Position numbers and translations under genes: made by a program. DNA of 64,000 nucleotides from Larix kaempferi (taxonomy: Eukaryota > Streptophyta > Pinopsida > Pinales > Pinaceae). The DNA lies in NCBI GenBank assembly GCA_027924585.1, contig BSBM01001668.1:1-64000 (forward strand). The letters run 5' to 3'. The notes below the pieces were generated by a model, which was given only the letters and a program-made list of their open reading frames with translations, did no database searches and had not been told where the DNA came from. Shown here one piece after another: positions 1-11,683 of this stretch (position 1 is its first letter; each line of letters starts with the position of its first letter).

Positions 1-363
1 AGATAGAGAGAGGGGTGGTTTTAGTTGTAGTTATATGATTAAGGTAGAGAGAGTGAGAAAAGAAGTTAGTAAGTGTTAGTATAGAGGGAGGGAGGGGGAC
101 AAGCAAGAGAGAGAGAGAGAGAGAGAGGAGGAGGAGTTGTTAGAGGTAGGGGGGAGTTGGGCAGTGAGATATTGAGAGAGTGGGATATTAAGGGTTAGAG
201 AGAGAGAGGGGAGGAGGAAGGAGGAGGAGGGGAAATAGTAGAGGGGTTTTGTGAGTGTGAGAGAATGAGAGAACATGGGGGGGTGTTAAGGGGTTGCGAG
301 AGAGAGGGGGGGTGGGTTAGGGATAGATGGAGGATTGGAGGTGGGTATTTATGTGTGTGTGTG

Positions 364-367
<4 letters not shown>

Positions 368-431
<64 letters not shown>
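368..431. repeat. (GA)n microsatellite
   Basis: An essentially perfect GA run of about 64 bp, one of the longest in the purine tract. It follows a (GT)n stretch, a pairing that recurs through the tract. Confidence 0.95.
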
Positions 432-434
<3 letters not shown>

Positions 435-1137
435 GAGAGTGTTGGGGGGTGAGGGGGAGGGTCGTGGGTGACCAACGATAGGGGTAGGAGCAAGGTTCTG
501 TGAGAGAAATAGATAGGAGATCATGGTGGGGGCATTGTGGGTAATTTTTTAAGGTAAATTAAGGAATTTAGTTAGAATGAGTGGTTATGTATAGGGATAG
601 TAGGAGGGTGGTTATGTAGTGAGAGTGGAGGGGCAAGGTCAGTGAGGAGTGTGAGAGAGAGGCCTGGGTGCAAAGTGGTTTGGGGAGGGATGGAATGGCG
701 GGGGGTTATGTGTATTTGGATGAATAATGGGAGGAGAGAGGAAAGAGTGTGTGTGAGAGAGAAAAAAGGGGTTTTATTAAGGGTTTCAGGAAAAGTGAAA
801 GGGAAAGAGACAAAGAGAATAGGGGGAGGGCCTTATGGTAGGTGGGAGTGTTTTAGTGATGGAAGAGAAAGAGAGGGGTGGGAATTATGGTTAGTCAGAG
901 GAGTAGATGTCTGTGCGGTCCGTGTGTGCATATGTGATAGAGAGAGAGAGAGAGATAGACAAAAAGAGATAAGGAGGGATAGGAGGGAAGGGTATGAAAT
1001 ATTAAGAGTAGCAGGGAGGAGGGGTTTTTGGGAGAAGAAGAAATATAAACTAGGGAAGGGGGGGATGGGTAGGGGTGATGAGAGTGGTGGGTGAGGGAAA
1101 GAAATGGATATTTGCATGGCAATAGGTTTAGGGGCTT

Positions 1138-1640
1138 AGGGAGAATTAGGGCAGTTATAGTGAAGGGGGTTATAGGGTGGGGGAAGGAGGGGAGAGAGAG
1201 GGGGGTTTATTAAGAGTTTGGGGAGAGTGAAAAGAAAGAGACATAAAGAATCGGGGGATGGACTTAGGGCAGGGGCGGGGAGTGTTTTAGGGATGGAGAG
1301 AAAGAGAGGGGTGGGGTTAGGGTTAGTTGGAGGAGTATATGTATGTGTGTGTGTGTGTGTGCATATGTGATAGAGAGAGAGAGGGAACTAGGGAGAATTA
1401 GAGCAGTTGTAGTGAAGGGGGTTATAGGGTGGGGGAAAGGAGGGAGAGAGAGGGGGGGTTTATTAAGGGTTTGGGGGGGAGAGTGAAAAGGAAAGAGACA
1501 GAGAGAATGGGGGGAGGGAATCAAGGAAGGGGCGAGTGTTTTAAGGATGGAAGAGAAAGAGAGGGGTGGGGTTAGGGTTAGTTGGAGGAGTATGTGTGTG
1601 TGTGTGTGTGTGTGTGCATATGTGATAGAGAGAGAGGGAT
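1138..1640. repeat. Tandem duplication, ~252-bp unit
   Basis: Two successive copies start with AGGGAGAATTAG at 1138 and 1390. They share the order TTATAGGGTGGGG, GTTTATTAAG, GGAAAGAGACA-like, GGGTTAGGGTTAGTTGG, (GT)n, GCATATGTGATAG. A third partial relative starts near 1809 and an earlier one covers about 760-1137, giving a composite spacing of roughly 670-690 bp. This shows the purine tract grew by tandem duplication of long units. Confidence 0.85.
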
Positions 1641-3589
1641 GGGAAAGAGAGCAGGGGGGAGTGGAGGGAAGGGTGTGAAAATATTAGTTGTAGGAGGGAG
1701 GAGGGATTTGTGGGAGAAGAAGAGATATAGATTAGGGGAGGGGGGTATGAGAGTGGTTGGGTGAGGGAAAGAGATGGAGATCTGCATGGAAGTAGGTTTA
1801 GGGGCTTAATGGAGAATTAGGGAAGTTACGGGAAGGGGGTTATAGGGTGGGGAAAACGAGGGAGAGAGAGGGGGGTTGTAAGTGGTAAGGTGAGGAAGTG
1901 TATGAGAGAAAAAAATAGATAAGGTTTTAGGGGTATGGAGAGTAGGATATAAAGAGAGGAGGACGAGGTGGGGGTGGTTATGGGTAGGTGAGAGTATGAG
2001 AGCACTTATCAACGGAAGGGGTTTTAGGGCTACTGGGAGTGAGAAAGAGAGAGAGGTGGGTTTTTAGTGGGTTTGAGGAGGAGAGAGAGAGAAAGAGAGG
2101 GGGGGGTTGGGGTTAGGTGTAGATGGAGTAGAGGAGAGAGAGAGAGTGAGAGAGGGGGTTAGTCAAGGTTTTTATTGGAGAGGGGAGAGATAGAAGGAGA
2201 GAAAAAGGATGGGTATGGGCAGTTACAGGTATAGTGGGGAGGAGTAGGTGGAATGGAGAGTGAGAGAGATGAGGTTAGTAATGGTTAGAGAGAGGGGGGA
2301 GAGAGACATAGAGTCAAAGAGGGGATGATGGTTAGTGGTAGAGCGAGGAGTGCGGGTGTCTATGTTTGACAGATAGAGAGACCTAAGAGAGAATAGTGAT
2401 GGGCATTATTGTGTTTGATAACAGAGATTGAGGTTCACTTAAGGTTAGGTGGAGAATTAGATAAGAGAGAGAGAGAGGTTGTTGGCGGAGGGTGTTTATG
2501 AAGAGGGTCAGGGGGATGGAGTGTTGAGGGAGAGAAATAGATAAATATCAAGGTGGGGAGAGAGGTTAAGTGTTTACATATGATTAGTTTAGTGAGAGAG
2601 GAGGTGGGGTTATAGGGTGGGAAAGAGAGAGAGAGAGGTAGAGAGAGAGAGAGGATTAGGGAAAGTCTGAGTGGGGTTACTAGGAGAGAGGTGGGGTTTG
2701 GGGTACTGAGAGTGTGTGTGATAGAGAGTGGGTTCTATAGGGCTAGGGGAGAGAGATACAAGTAAGGTTTAGGTGTAGGTGTTGGTTTTAAGGTAGAGAG
2801 GGAGTGAGAGAGGGGGTTTAAGTAAATGTTAGTACAGAGAGAGATAGAGAGATATCCAGAGAGAGACAGAGGAGGAGGAGGTTGTGTTAGGGGTCAGATG
2901 GAGGATTAGGGGCTTGAGAGAGCGAAGAGGGGGGGTTATTAAGGTTTGGGGAGAGGAGAGGTGAGAGAGGAGAGTGTGTGTGAAATAGAAAGAGGAGGGG
3001 GAGGAGTAGGGGGTTGTAAGAGTGTGGAGAGAAAGAGAGAACACAGGAATATTATGGGTTTTGGTATAGAGAGAGAGAGAGAGAGAGAGAGGTGGTTGCT
3101 AGGGCTATGTGGAGGAGTATAGGGATGAGAAGTAGGGGGGTTTTTCATAGAGAAAGAGATAGAGATTGTTGGGTGGGGGAGGGGTAGGATGGATTATGAG
3201 GTCTTGGGTGAGGGAAGAGATGGAGATCCACATGGTTGGAGGGGGTTAGGATGGACGAGGTGGATTGGTGAGTGAAAGAGATGGAGATAGGTGTGGTGGG
3301 AGGGGTAGGGGTTTATAGAGGAGTAGGGTAGTTATAGAGAAGGGGTTTATATGGTGGGGTTAGAGAGAGAGAGAATGGGGGTGGTAATTGGTAAGGTAAG
3401 GAACATTAGGCTAGACAAACATAGATAGGTAATTAGGGGTATGGGGAGTAGAGATGAGAGAGATAAATGAGGACGGTAGTGGTTATGGGTAGGGAGAGTA
3501 GGCAGGGGTTTAGGGAGAGAGGCAGGGGTTTAGAGGTAGTGGGAGTGAAAATAGAGAGAGGGGGGGGTGTTAGGGGGTTTGAAGAGAGA

Positions 3590-4540
3590 GAGAGAGAGAG
3601 AGAGAGGAGGAGGAGGAGAGGTGGTTTGAGGTAGAGGGGAGTAGGTGGGAGAGATGGTGAGAGAATGGCTTAGTAAGGGTTTATACATAGAACAAGAGGG
3701 ATGGTGGTTAGTGAGGAGGGGTAAGTAGCAGTTTTTTGTGAGTGAGAGAGAGATATACTAGGAGAGAAGCGGGTAGGGTGTTAGGGTGTTTGGGAAGAGA
3801 GAGAGAGGGGGTATGGTTAAAGTTAGGTGGGGTAGACAAGAGAGAGAGAGGGTTAGTTAGGGGAGGGTGTTTGTGATTAGGAGGAGGAAAGTTGAGGGAG
3901 AGAAAGAGATAAAGATAAGGGTGTGCGGAGGGGCTAGGCATTTAGGTATGATTAGGGTAGTGAGAGAGAAGGGGGGTATAGGGTGGGGAGATAGAGAGAG
4001 AGAGAGAGAGAGAGAGTCTTAGGGAGAGTATGAGAGAAAAAAGGGGGGGGTATAGGGTGAAGAGGGGAGAGAGAGAGAGAGAGAGAGAGGAGGAGGGGTG
4101 GTTCAAGGTAGAGGGGAGTAGGGGGGAGAGATGGTGAGAGAATGGCTTAGTAAGGGTTATATCATAGACAAAGATGATGGTGGTTAGTGGGGAGGGGAGA
4201 GTAGCAATTTTTCTATGTGAGAGAAAGATATAGTGAGAGAGAATGGGGTAGGGTGTTAGGGTGTTTGGGAAGAGAGAGAGGGGTATGCTTAAATTGAGGT
4301 GGGGTAGACAAGAAGAGAGAGAGAGAGAAGAGGAGAGAGAGAGGAGAGAGAGAGAGAGAGAGATTAGTTAGGGGAGGGTATTTGTAATTAGGAGTAGTGG
4401 GAGGAGGAAAGTTAGGGGAGAGAAAGAGATAAAGATAAGGGTGTGCGGAGGGGGTAGGCATTTATATATGATTAGGGTAGTGAGAGAGAAGGGGGGTATA
4501 GGGTGGGAGATATATATATAGAGAGAGAGTCTTAGGGAGA
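3590..4540. repeat. Tandem duplication, ~476-bp unit
   Basis: The block with ATGGTGGTTAGTG at 3701 recurs at 4177 with the same order of words: GGTAGGGTGTTAGGGTGTTTGGG, then GGTGGGGTAGACAAG, then GATAAAGATAAGG, then GTGTGCGGAGGGG. The copies differ mainly in the lengths of their GA runs. It is a second long-unit duplication within the purine tract. Confidence 0.85.
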
Positions 4541-4817
4541 GTATGAGTGGAGTTAGTGAGAGATAATTGAGGTTATGGGTTGTAAGGGCATGTGTGAGTG
4601 AGAGGGTGGTGTTACAAGGTTGGAAGAGAGAGATTAGCATGGGGGTTAGTTGTACATGGAGAAGTAGGTTATAGATAAAGTGAGAGAGGAGGAGGAGGGG
4701 GTGTTATAGGTTGGCGGAGGAGTAGGGGGGTGAGAGAGTGAGAGAGGGGGTTATTAAGGGCTAGAGAGAGGAGAGTGAGAGAGAGAGAGGGGGGGTGAGG
4801 GGGAGGAGTAGGGGTGT

Positions 4818-4848
<31 letters not shown>

Positions 4849-4919
4849 GATAGGGGTTGTCATGGGTTTGGGAGAGAGATAGAGTGGTGGGGTTTAGGGA
4901 TGGGTGAAGGAGTAGTGGG

Positions 4920-4974
<55 letters not shown>

Positions 4975-6005
4975 TTAGGGGAAGATGGTGTGAGGGTGAG
5001 CATGATTAGGGGTATGAGTAGGAGGTAGGTTTGGAGAGAGAAAGAGATAGAGATCATTTTTGGGGAGGTGGGTAGGTGTTTAGGTAAGTCTAGGAAACTT
5101 AGTTGTGAGGGGTGGTATAGGTTGGGTTTAAATAGAGACAAAGAGAGAGGACTAGCACATAAAAAGAGAGAGAGGTTTGGTCAGGAGTACAAGAGATAAA
5201 GAGGGTCTTAGGGACAGTATGAATGGGTTAGGGAGAGATAGGGGGGTTATGCATAGTGTGAGTGTGTGGGAGAGAGGGGAGTGTTAGGGGGTTGGGTGAG
5301 AGATATAATTTTTTGGTTTAGGTGCAGGTGGAGGCATATAGTAGAGAGATATTTAGAGAGGGGGTTAGTAAGGGCTAGAGAGAGAGAGAGGTGAAGGGGG
5401 TGTTAGAGGAAGGGGGTGAGTAGGGGGTTGAGACAGTGAGAGAGGGGGTTAATAAGGGTTAGAGATATTAGGGTAGAGAAAGAGAGGAGGGGAGTTTGTG
5501 GTATGGGAGAAGGGGTTTGTATGTGTGTCCGTGTGTGAGAGAGAGAGGGGGGGTGGGGGGTTAGGGTTGGTTGAGAAGTAGTGGGGTGTGTGTATGTGTG
5601 AGGGACAGAGAGAGAGTTGGGGGCAAAAATTTGGGTGATTAAGCATAGGGGTGGGAGGGGGTTTAGTAGAAATAAAGAGATAGAGATCAAGGTGGGGGGA
5701 GGGTTATGGTGGAGTGGGGGTTTTATAGAGTAATAGAAATCAGGGTGAGTGAAGGAGGGGGTATTGGTGAGATAAAAAGATAGAGAAGGTGGTGGTGCGG
5801 AGGTTAGGGTTATATGGAGGATTAGTATGAGAGAGAAAGAGGGGGTGTGAGGGGGTTGTGGGAGACAGAGAGTTGGGGACTAGATATAGGTAGCTTAGGG
5901 GAGAGAGAGAGAGAGTGAGAGAGAGGGGCTTACTGATGGGTAGAGGGAAGAGGGGAGAGAGAGAGAGGGAAAGAGAGATGACGAGGATGAGGACAAGGAA
6001 GGGGT

Positions 6006-6047
<42 letters not shown>

Positions 6048-6337
6048 AGGGGTTAGTTATAGGTGGGAAGTAGGGGTTTGTGTGATAGAGAGAGACAAAG
6101 AGAGAGAGAAAAGGGGGGTTTTAGGTGGTTGATGGAGACATATGGGGGTGGGGTTAAGGGTAGGTGAAGGATTAGATAAGAGAGAGAGAGAGACAACGAG
6201 ATAAAGCGAGAGAGAGAGGGTGGAGTGTGTGGGTGCTTAGGGGTAGGGATAGGATTAGAAAGGGGTCTTGGGGAGAGAAAGAGATAGAGATTATGGTGGG
6301 GACTTATGGAATATTAGGGAATTTAGAGAGAATGGGG

Positions 6338-6339
<2 letters not shown>

Positions 6340-6396
<57 letters not shown>
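6340..6396. repeat. (GA)n microsatellite
   Basis: An uninterrupted GA run of about 57 bp inside the purine tract. A similar run lies near 6010-6043. Confidence 0.95.
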
Positions 6397-6397
<1 letters not shown>

Positions 6398-6690
6398 GAA
6401 GGGGGCTATTATGGATAAGGAGAGTATGAGTGGGGCTAAGGAGAGAAGTGGGTTTTAGGAATAGTGAGAGTGTGTGAGAGAGACAAGGGTGGTGTTAGGG
6501 TGTTGGGGTAGAGAGAGAGGTGTGGGGGTTAAGTGTAGGTGCAAGAGTATGGTAGAGAAAGAGTGAGAGAGGGGGTTAAGGAGGGTTAGGGAGATGAGGG
6601 GGATGGAGAGAGAATGAGATAGAGGAGGGGGTGTTAGAGGTAGTGGGAGGAGTAGGGGGGTGAGAGAGTGAAATAGGGGGTTTGTAAGGG

Positions 6691-6728
<38 letters not shown>

Positions 6729-6860
6729 GGTCTAGTGGTAGGGAGGTAGGGGGCATGTGTGTGTGTGAGAGAGATACAAAATGGGGGTGGAGAGGGTGTC
6801 GTAAGTGGTTGGGAGAGAGAGAGATAGAGGTGGTGATTAGGGGTAGTTGGACAAGTAGAG

Positions 6861-6895
<35 letters not shown>

Positions 6896-7578
6896 GGGGG
6901 GGGATAGAGTGTGTGGTTATAGTTAGGGAGATTTGGAGTGTATTTAGGGAGAGAGAGAAGGGGTTTAGTTGTTTTGAGAGTGTATGAGAGAGAGAGAGGA
7001 GTGGGTGTTAGGTGTATGGAGGTATAATAAAGAGAGAGAGAGAGAGGGGAGGTTAGTAAGGGACGAGGGAAGAGGTGAGAGAGGGGGGTTTGAAATTCGA
7101 GAAGGAGTAGTATGGTATCACAGTGATAGAGGGGTTACGAAGGGTTAGAGAGAGAGGGAGAGAGAGAAATAGGGGTTTTAGGGGGTGGGGGTGGGAGAGA
7201 TATGGGTTGATCATAAGTGGTAAGGGGAGGGGGATTACGATAGGTAGAGAGAGAGGGGGGATTAGGGGGAGGGGGAGTAGGAGAGAGTGAGAGATGGGCT
7301 TAGGGAGAGTATGAGTGGTGTCAGGAAGAGAGAGGATAGGTTAGGGGAAGTGAGAGTGAGAGAGAGAGGGTGTGTTATGGGGTTGTACTAGAAAGAGAGG
7401 GTTGTATGTTAGGTATAGGTCAAGGAGTAGGGTAGAGAAAGAGCAAGAGAGGGGGTTATTGATGGTTAGGTGGAAGGATGAAGAGTGAGAGGGACAACGA
7501 AGGGGTGTTAGAGGTATGGAGAGGAGTAGCAGATGAGTGAATGAGAGAAGTGGTTAGTAAGGGTTAGGGATAGGAGGG

Positions 7579-7618
<40 letters not shown>

Positions 7619-7757
7619 TGATGGGGGGGACTAGTGATAGATGGAGGAGTAGGTGTGTGTGTGTGAGAGAGAAAGATAAAGAGAGAGAGAGACTGGGGAG
7701 TGTTAAGGGGTTGGGAGAGAGAGAGAGTGTGGTGGGGGTTAGGGGTGAGTTGAAGAG

Positions 7758-7814
<57 letters not shown>

Positions 7815-8381
7815 GGCTTAGGGAGAATATGAGTGGGGTTAGGGAGAGTTAGGAGGGATTAGGGGTATCGAGAGTGAAAGAGAGAGAGAGAGAGTGGATG
7901 GTGTTATAGGGTTGGAGAAGAGAGAGGGAGTGGGGGGGTGTGGGAGGTGTTAGGGGGTTGGGAGAGAGTTAAGGGAGTGGGTGTTAGGGCTAGGTGGAGG
8001 AGTAGAAGGGGTGTGTGTGTGTGTGAGAGAGAGAGTGGTAGGACGAGGGGGGAGGGTGTGAGTAATTAGTGGTGGGGGGAGGAGGGGCGTTGGGGGACAT
8101 AAAGAGATATAGATGTCAGTGGGGGAAGGGGTAGGTGTTTAAGGATTATTAGAGACATTAGAGAGAATGTGGGGTATAGGGTGGGGGCAGAGGGAGGGGG
8201 GTTAGGGAGAGAAAGTGGGTGTTTAGGACAAGTGGTAATTAGGAAGGGAGAGAGTGGTGGGATCTTAGGGGGTTGGTGTAGAGAGTGAGGGATGGGGGTT
8301 ATGTGTAGATAGAGGAATAGGTAAGAGAGAGAGTGGGATAGGTGGATTGTAAGGGTTAGGGTGCAAAGGTGTGTGTGTGCA

Positions 8382-8424
<43 letters not shown>

Positions 8425-8655
8425 ACGGGGTTATTTGTTGTGAGAGTGTGAGACATGGGGTGTTAGTGGGTTGGGTGAGAGAGAGAGGAATGGGGGTTAT
8501 GTGTAGATGGGGGAACATATTAGAGAGATAGAGTGAGAGAGAGAGAGAGTTATTAAGGGTTATGGGGAAGAGAGAGAGAGGGAGAGAGAGAGGAGTGGGG
8601 GTTAGAGGTATGTAGAGGAGTAGATGAGAGAGAGATAGAGGCAAGGGTGTTATGG

Positions 8656-8760
8656 GGTTGGGTGAGAGAGAGGGGTGGGGTTTAGAGTTATGTCGAGGAG
8701 TAGAGGAGAGACAGAGGGGTGGGGGTTAGAGGTATGTTGAGGAGTAGAGGGGAGAGAGAG
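8656..8760. repeat. Short tandem repeats at the right edge of the purine tract
   Basis: GGGGTGGGGTTTAGAGTTATG and GGGGTGGGGGTTAGAGGTATG recur about 40 bp apart, each followed by a GAGGAGTAGAGG word. This is another local tandem expansion close to where the purine tract ends. Confidence 0.6.
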
Positions 8761-8955
8761 AGAGTGAGAGAGAGAGAGAGAGAGAGGGGAGAGAGGGCGA
8801 GCAGGGGGTTGGGAGTTAAAAAGAGTTAGAGATTGGGGTGGATGGGGTATTTTTTTAGGGAGAATTAAGGAAGTGAGAGAGATGTGGGGGTATATGGTGG
8901 GAGAAAAGAGAGAAGGGGAGAGAGTGGGGGTTTTGTAAGTGGTAAGGGGGTATAT

Positions 8956-9106
8956 GTTATAATTAACAAGGAAAGATATCCTAACTCCTGGGTTGCATGA
9001 ATATAGTGTCAACAAAGGGGGTGTACTGGGAGGGCTTCTCTAGGAGTTCCCCCCCTCCAACTATTACTAGCGCAACGACCTCCCAATTCCCAGCTACAAC
9101 AAAAGG
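8956..9106. other. Boundary segment
   Basis: Base composition switches abruptly from purine-strand to mixed. The segment has a C7 run (about 9049-9055) and no coding signal. I could not assign it to a family. Confidence 0.5.
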
Positions 9107-9500
9107 CACATGTGTCAAGATACCGAGTTAGGAAATTGTTTCCAGACAATTTCCCAAAATGGTCCTCTAAAAACACTCTACACATGACTTTAAAAGAAAC
9201 CCTATGGTCAACATACTAATGCAAACAATATAAGAAAAATATAGAATTTAATATCCATAAAAAATATTTTCTACAATCTTATTCTAATTAATTTTTTATA
9301 CATAAAATAGAGATATCATTAGCTATTAAAAAACATTTAAATTTTGTTTTACCATCATTAAATTAAATAAGATAGCAATGATAGTTTAAAAGAACTCTAA
9401 AATATTTCAAAACCCACAACAAAATAATCAATATAGTATCATATCATACAATATATATAAAACCAATTCTAATAAATTCCAATTATCAATATTTTGTAAA
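9107..9500 (+). repeat. Left arm of a long inverted repeat
   Basis: This arm matches the reverse complement of about 17853-18262. The best block (9107-9225) contains AATTTCCCAAAATGGTC and CAACATACTAATG; both occur inverted on the right. The match continues more weakly through TATCATTAGCTATTAAAAA and ATATTTCAAAACCCACAA. Similarity stops at 9107 and 18262, so these look like real termini. The AT-rich arms carry no coding sequence. They may be two oppositely oriented copies of one repeat, for example LTR pieces, but I found no TG..CA ends or target duplication. Confidence 0.7.
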
Positions 9501-9595
9501 CTCAATAAAAAAATCAATATTCTATCATACCGTAAAATACGTGTAAAAAACAAATTCCAATCTAACTCAATTACTTTAATATTTTACAAAATTAA
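9422..9595. repeat. Local tandem duplication, ~84 bp
   Basis: Two diverged AT-rich copies share ATCAATATnnTATCATA followed by AATTCCAAT and AATATTTT, starting near 9425 and 9509. The first copy lies in the left inverted-repeat arm. Confidence 0.5.
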
Positions 9596-9699
9596 TCACT
9601 AACAACAATTTAAAACAAATTTATTGTTTTAAATTTATTTACTAGCTTGGAGCAAACCAAATTAAAAGCCCATTAAGAATTGTAAATGTTATTTGTAAA

Positions 9700-9930
9700 A
9701 TTAAAGAAATGATTTATCACTTGTTTTCATAAAAAGAAAATTCAATCACTCAAGTCTTTAATAACGAAAATAACATATGTAATTATCGGGTAATCATAAC
9801 TAAAAAGGTTAGTGGTAAGTTTTCTAAAACTAGAGAAATGATTTATTACTTGTTTTTAATAACCAAAATGATATATGTAATTATTAGGTAATCATAACTA
9901 AGGGGTTAGTTGTAAGAGTTCTAAAATAAT
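9700..9930. repeat. Local duplication
   Basis: GAAATGATTTATYACTTG occurs near 9707 and 9835, and TATGTAATTATYRGGTAATC near 9775 and 9873. Both words keep their order, so this is a diverged duplication of about 100-128 bp. No coding signal. Confidence 0.65.
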
Positions 9931-10159
9931 TTCGAAAGTCTAAATTTCTCAGCTCCTATTGTATTTCAGTAAATTATAAACTCTATTCTTTTGCTCCTTA
10001 TTAGCCTCTCTTTGAAAATTCAATCTCAGCCAAATGTTAGTTCTATTTAACTATGAAAATGAAAAGAAATGAGCCTATCATTGGCAGGTAACAGAGATTC
10101 TTGCAAAAGCATTTTGTTTTTAATATTTTGGATATTATGTTAAATAACTGAACTTGAAC

Positions 10160-10350
10160 TTTATATGGGACAGTCAAGCTGTGTAAGTGGCATCCGCCGG
10201 GGACACTTCTATCATGGGCTCGCATCTGCGTGGAGGATTGGCATACGCCAAACAGGATGTGCATTCCGGCGGGCACAATGGGCAGTGTTTAAGACCATAG
10301 GTGGAATTTTGCATGCAAGAAATGCTGGAAGACTAGCGATACGCAGAGGG
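10160..10350. other. GC-enriched island in AT-rich DNA
   Basis: About 190 bp, including GGCATCCGCCGGGGAC and TTCCGGCGGGCACAATGGG, are clearly more GC- and CpG-rich than the surroundings. Short open frames exist on both strands (for example 10165-10353 + and 10212-10475 -) but show no domain. It could be a fragment of a host exon or a transposon piece; I do not recognise it. Confidence 0.4.
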
Positions 10351-11575
10351 TAGAGGAGATGGGCAGGCGTTTGATTTTTTACTTTATCATGCCAACATTT
10401 ATACATTTTCTTGCATGCTAGCTCGTTGGAATCTAATCTACCAAAAATGAAACATACTAGCTTGCAGCAACGCACAGGAAGACAAGGTGAATAAAAACAC
10501 TTAGTGAAGGAATCTCATCACTTGTTCTAAACACGGTTGGTACACAGAATTCGTGGGGAGCTAGCTAGTACGATAAAACATGGCCATGGTTGTTTTTTTG
10601 CTCGACCAGTTACATAAACCTTAACCCGCGCTTTGCCAATAACTCGAAGGATCGACAGGCCACAGTGTAACAAACAATAAATCACCAACTAACAATGCAG
10701 ACAAGAAATAAAACATACGATATCGTGTATGATGCTATATAATGTTAATGAGTCTTAGATTTATCTTCGGCGTGGGATTTAATTGATGGAAGGTGAAATT
10801 TGTATCAAATTCTTTGAAGATTAATTTTGTATCAAATTGATGGAAGGTGTGTAATCAACTACTCACGGCCCGGAGATCCCCTTTGGTGCTGGTCGGCGAG
10901 TGTGCAACAGGAAATAAAATCGAAAGTCGTGCAAAGTCTGTAATGAGACTATAAACTACATTTATACTAGTCCTTCACAGACTTGGGTCGAGTCACTTTA
11001 CAGCCTTGGGTCGAGTCACCATAGAAAAAATTTATTAAAATAAAAATAGGCTAAGATTAGGTATTTATCCCTCTTATCCAAGTGCAAAAAAGAGTGAGAT
11101 TCTTGTTCTCCTGAGGATGAATCTGCTTAATAGGTTCCAAACTTGTTGAATTGAAAAATTCTTTCCGCAAACTCCTCTGACTTTTAAAGTGAATATCAAT
11201 AACAAAACCAAATATACATAGAATTAATCTACACATTTTCAAACAATCACCTCAACCAACTATTTCGGAATCATTAAAAAAATCTAACCGTAACCCAGAA
11301 GATAAAAATTGAAGAACCAATCTGCACATTTTCAAACAATAGCCTCAACATCCAGACTTGTCAGGAAGAGATAGGAATGATTTGAAGCAACATCCAGACG
11401 CCTCAGACTCACAAGGCGACTCCCGCACTCCGGCAAAAACTCCAACGTCCACAACCAAAAGAAAATAAAAATCATTCCTCTGCTTCAGAGAATACCGTAA
11501 ATAATGAATTGAACTGAAATAATTACCAACAAATGTATGGAGTTTGGTACAATAATAAGTTGAAGGCTGCTCAGG
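10351..11575. other. Intergenic, no gene recognised
   Basis: Mixed AT-rich DNA. A direct repeat of CTTGGGTCGAGTCAC lies at about 10982-11018. A phrase around CACATTTTCAAACAAT is duplicated at about 11230 and 11325. No convincing reading frame, RNA gene or transposon terminus was found. Confidence 0.5.
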
Positions 11576-11683
11576 TCAAGCAGCAGTTTCAGATATAGCA
11601 GAGGCGTTCTTCTTCTCGGCCTTCTCCATCATATCTTTAGCTGCATCAACGGAAACCCTAATATCTTCGCTGCCAAGTCTCAA
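11576..11683 (-). pseudogene. Possible exon remnant with a charged C-terminus
   Basis: On the minus strand a 36-codon open stretch runs between a TGA at 11684-11686 and a terminal TGA at 11576-11578. It ends in a hydrophilic segment reading VDAAKDMMEKAEKKNASAIS followed by ETAA and stop. The composition (Ala, Lys, Glu, Met) and low bias look more protein-like than the neighbouring AT-rich frames and suggest an amphipathic helix. It has no start codon and I cannot name a family, so it may be a 3' exon or a coincidence. It is the only host-gene-like stretch I saw in the window. Confidence 0.25.

Larger units (their letters stand above)
1..8955. repeat. Purine-strand satellite-like tract
   Basis: For about 9 kb the + strand is almost only G, A and T; cytosine is a percent or two by eye and CpG is nearly absent. 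The tract mixes (GA)n runs, short (GT)n runs, G-rich blocks and recurring words such as GGGTTAGGGTTAG, TTATAGGGTGGGG and GAAAGAGATAGAGAT. Several words recur in the same order (see the duplications near 1.1-1.8 kb and 3.6-4.5 kb), so it is a degenerate complex tandem array, not a simple microsatellite. All open frames in it are low-complexity Ser/Leu/Pro/His or Arg/Glu/Gly strings with no domain and are not genes. It ends sharply near 8955 and its left end lies outside the window. Confidence 0.9.

Noticed and set aside
1310-1330. GGGTTAGGGTTAG words as interstitial telomere repeats
   Set aside because: Plant telomere repeat is TTTAGGG; only isolated near-matches occur among other G-rich words, without a true array.
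76-8644. Many Ser/Leu/Pro/His-rich or Arg/Glu/Gly-rich open frames
   Set aside because: They are a by-product of cytosine-free purine repeats, in which few stop codons occur on some frames. No domain or codon structure.
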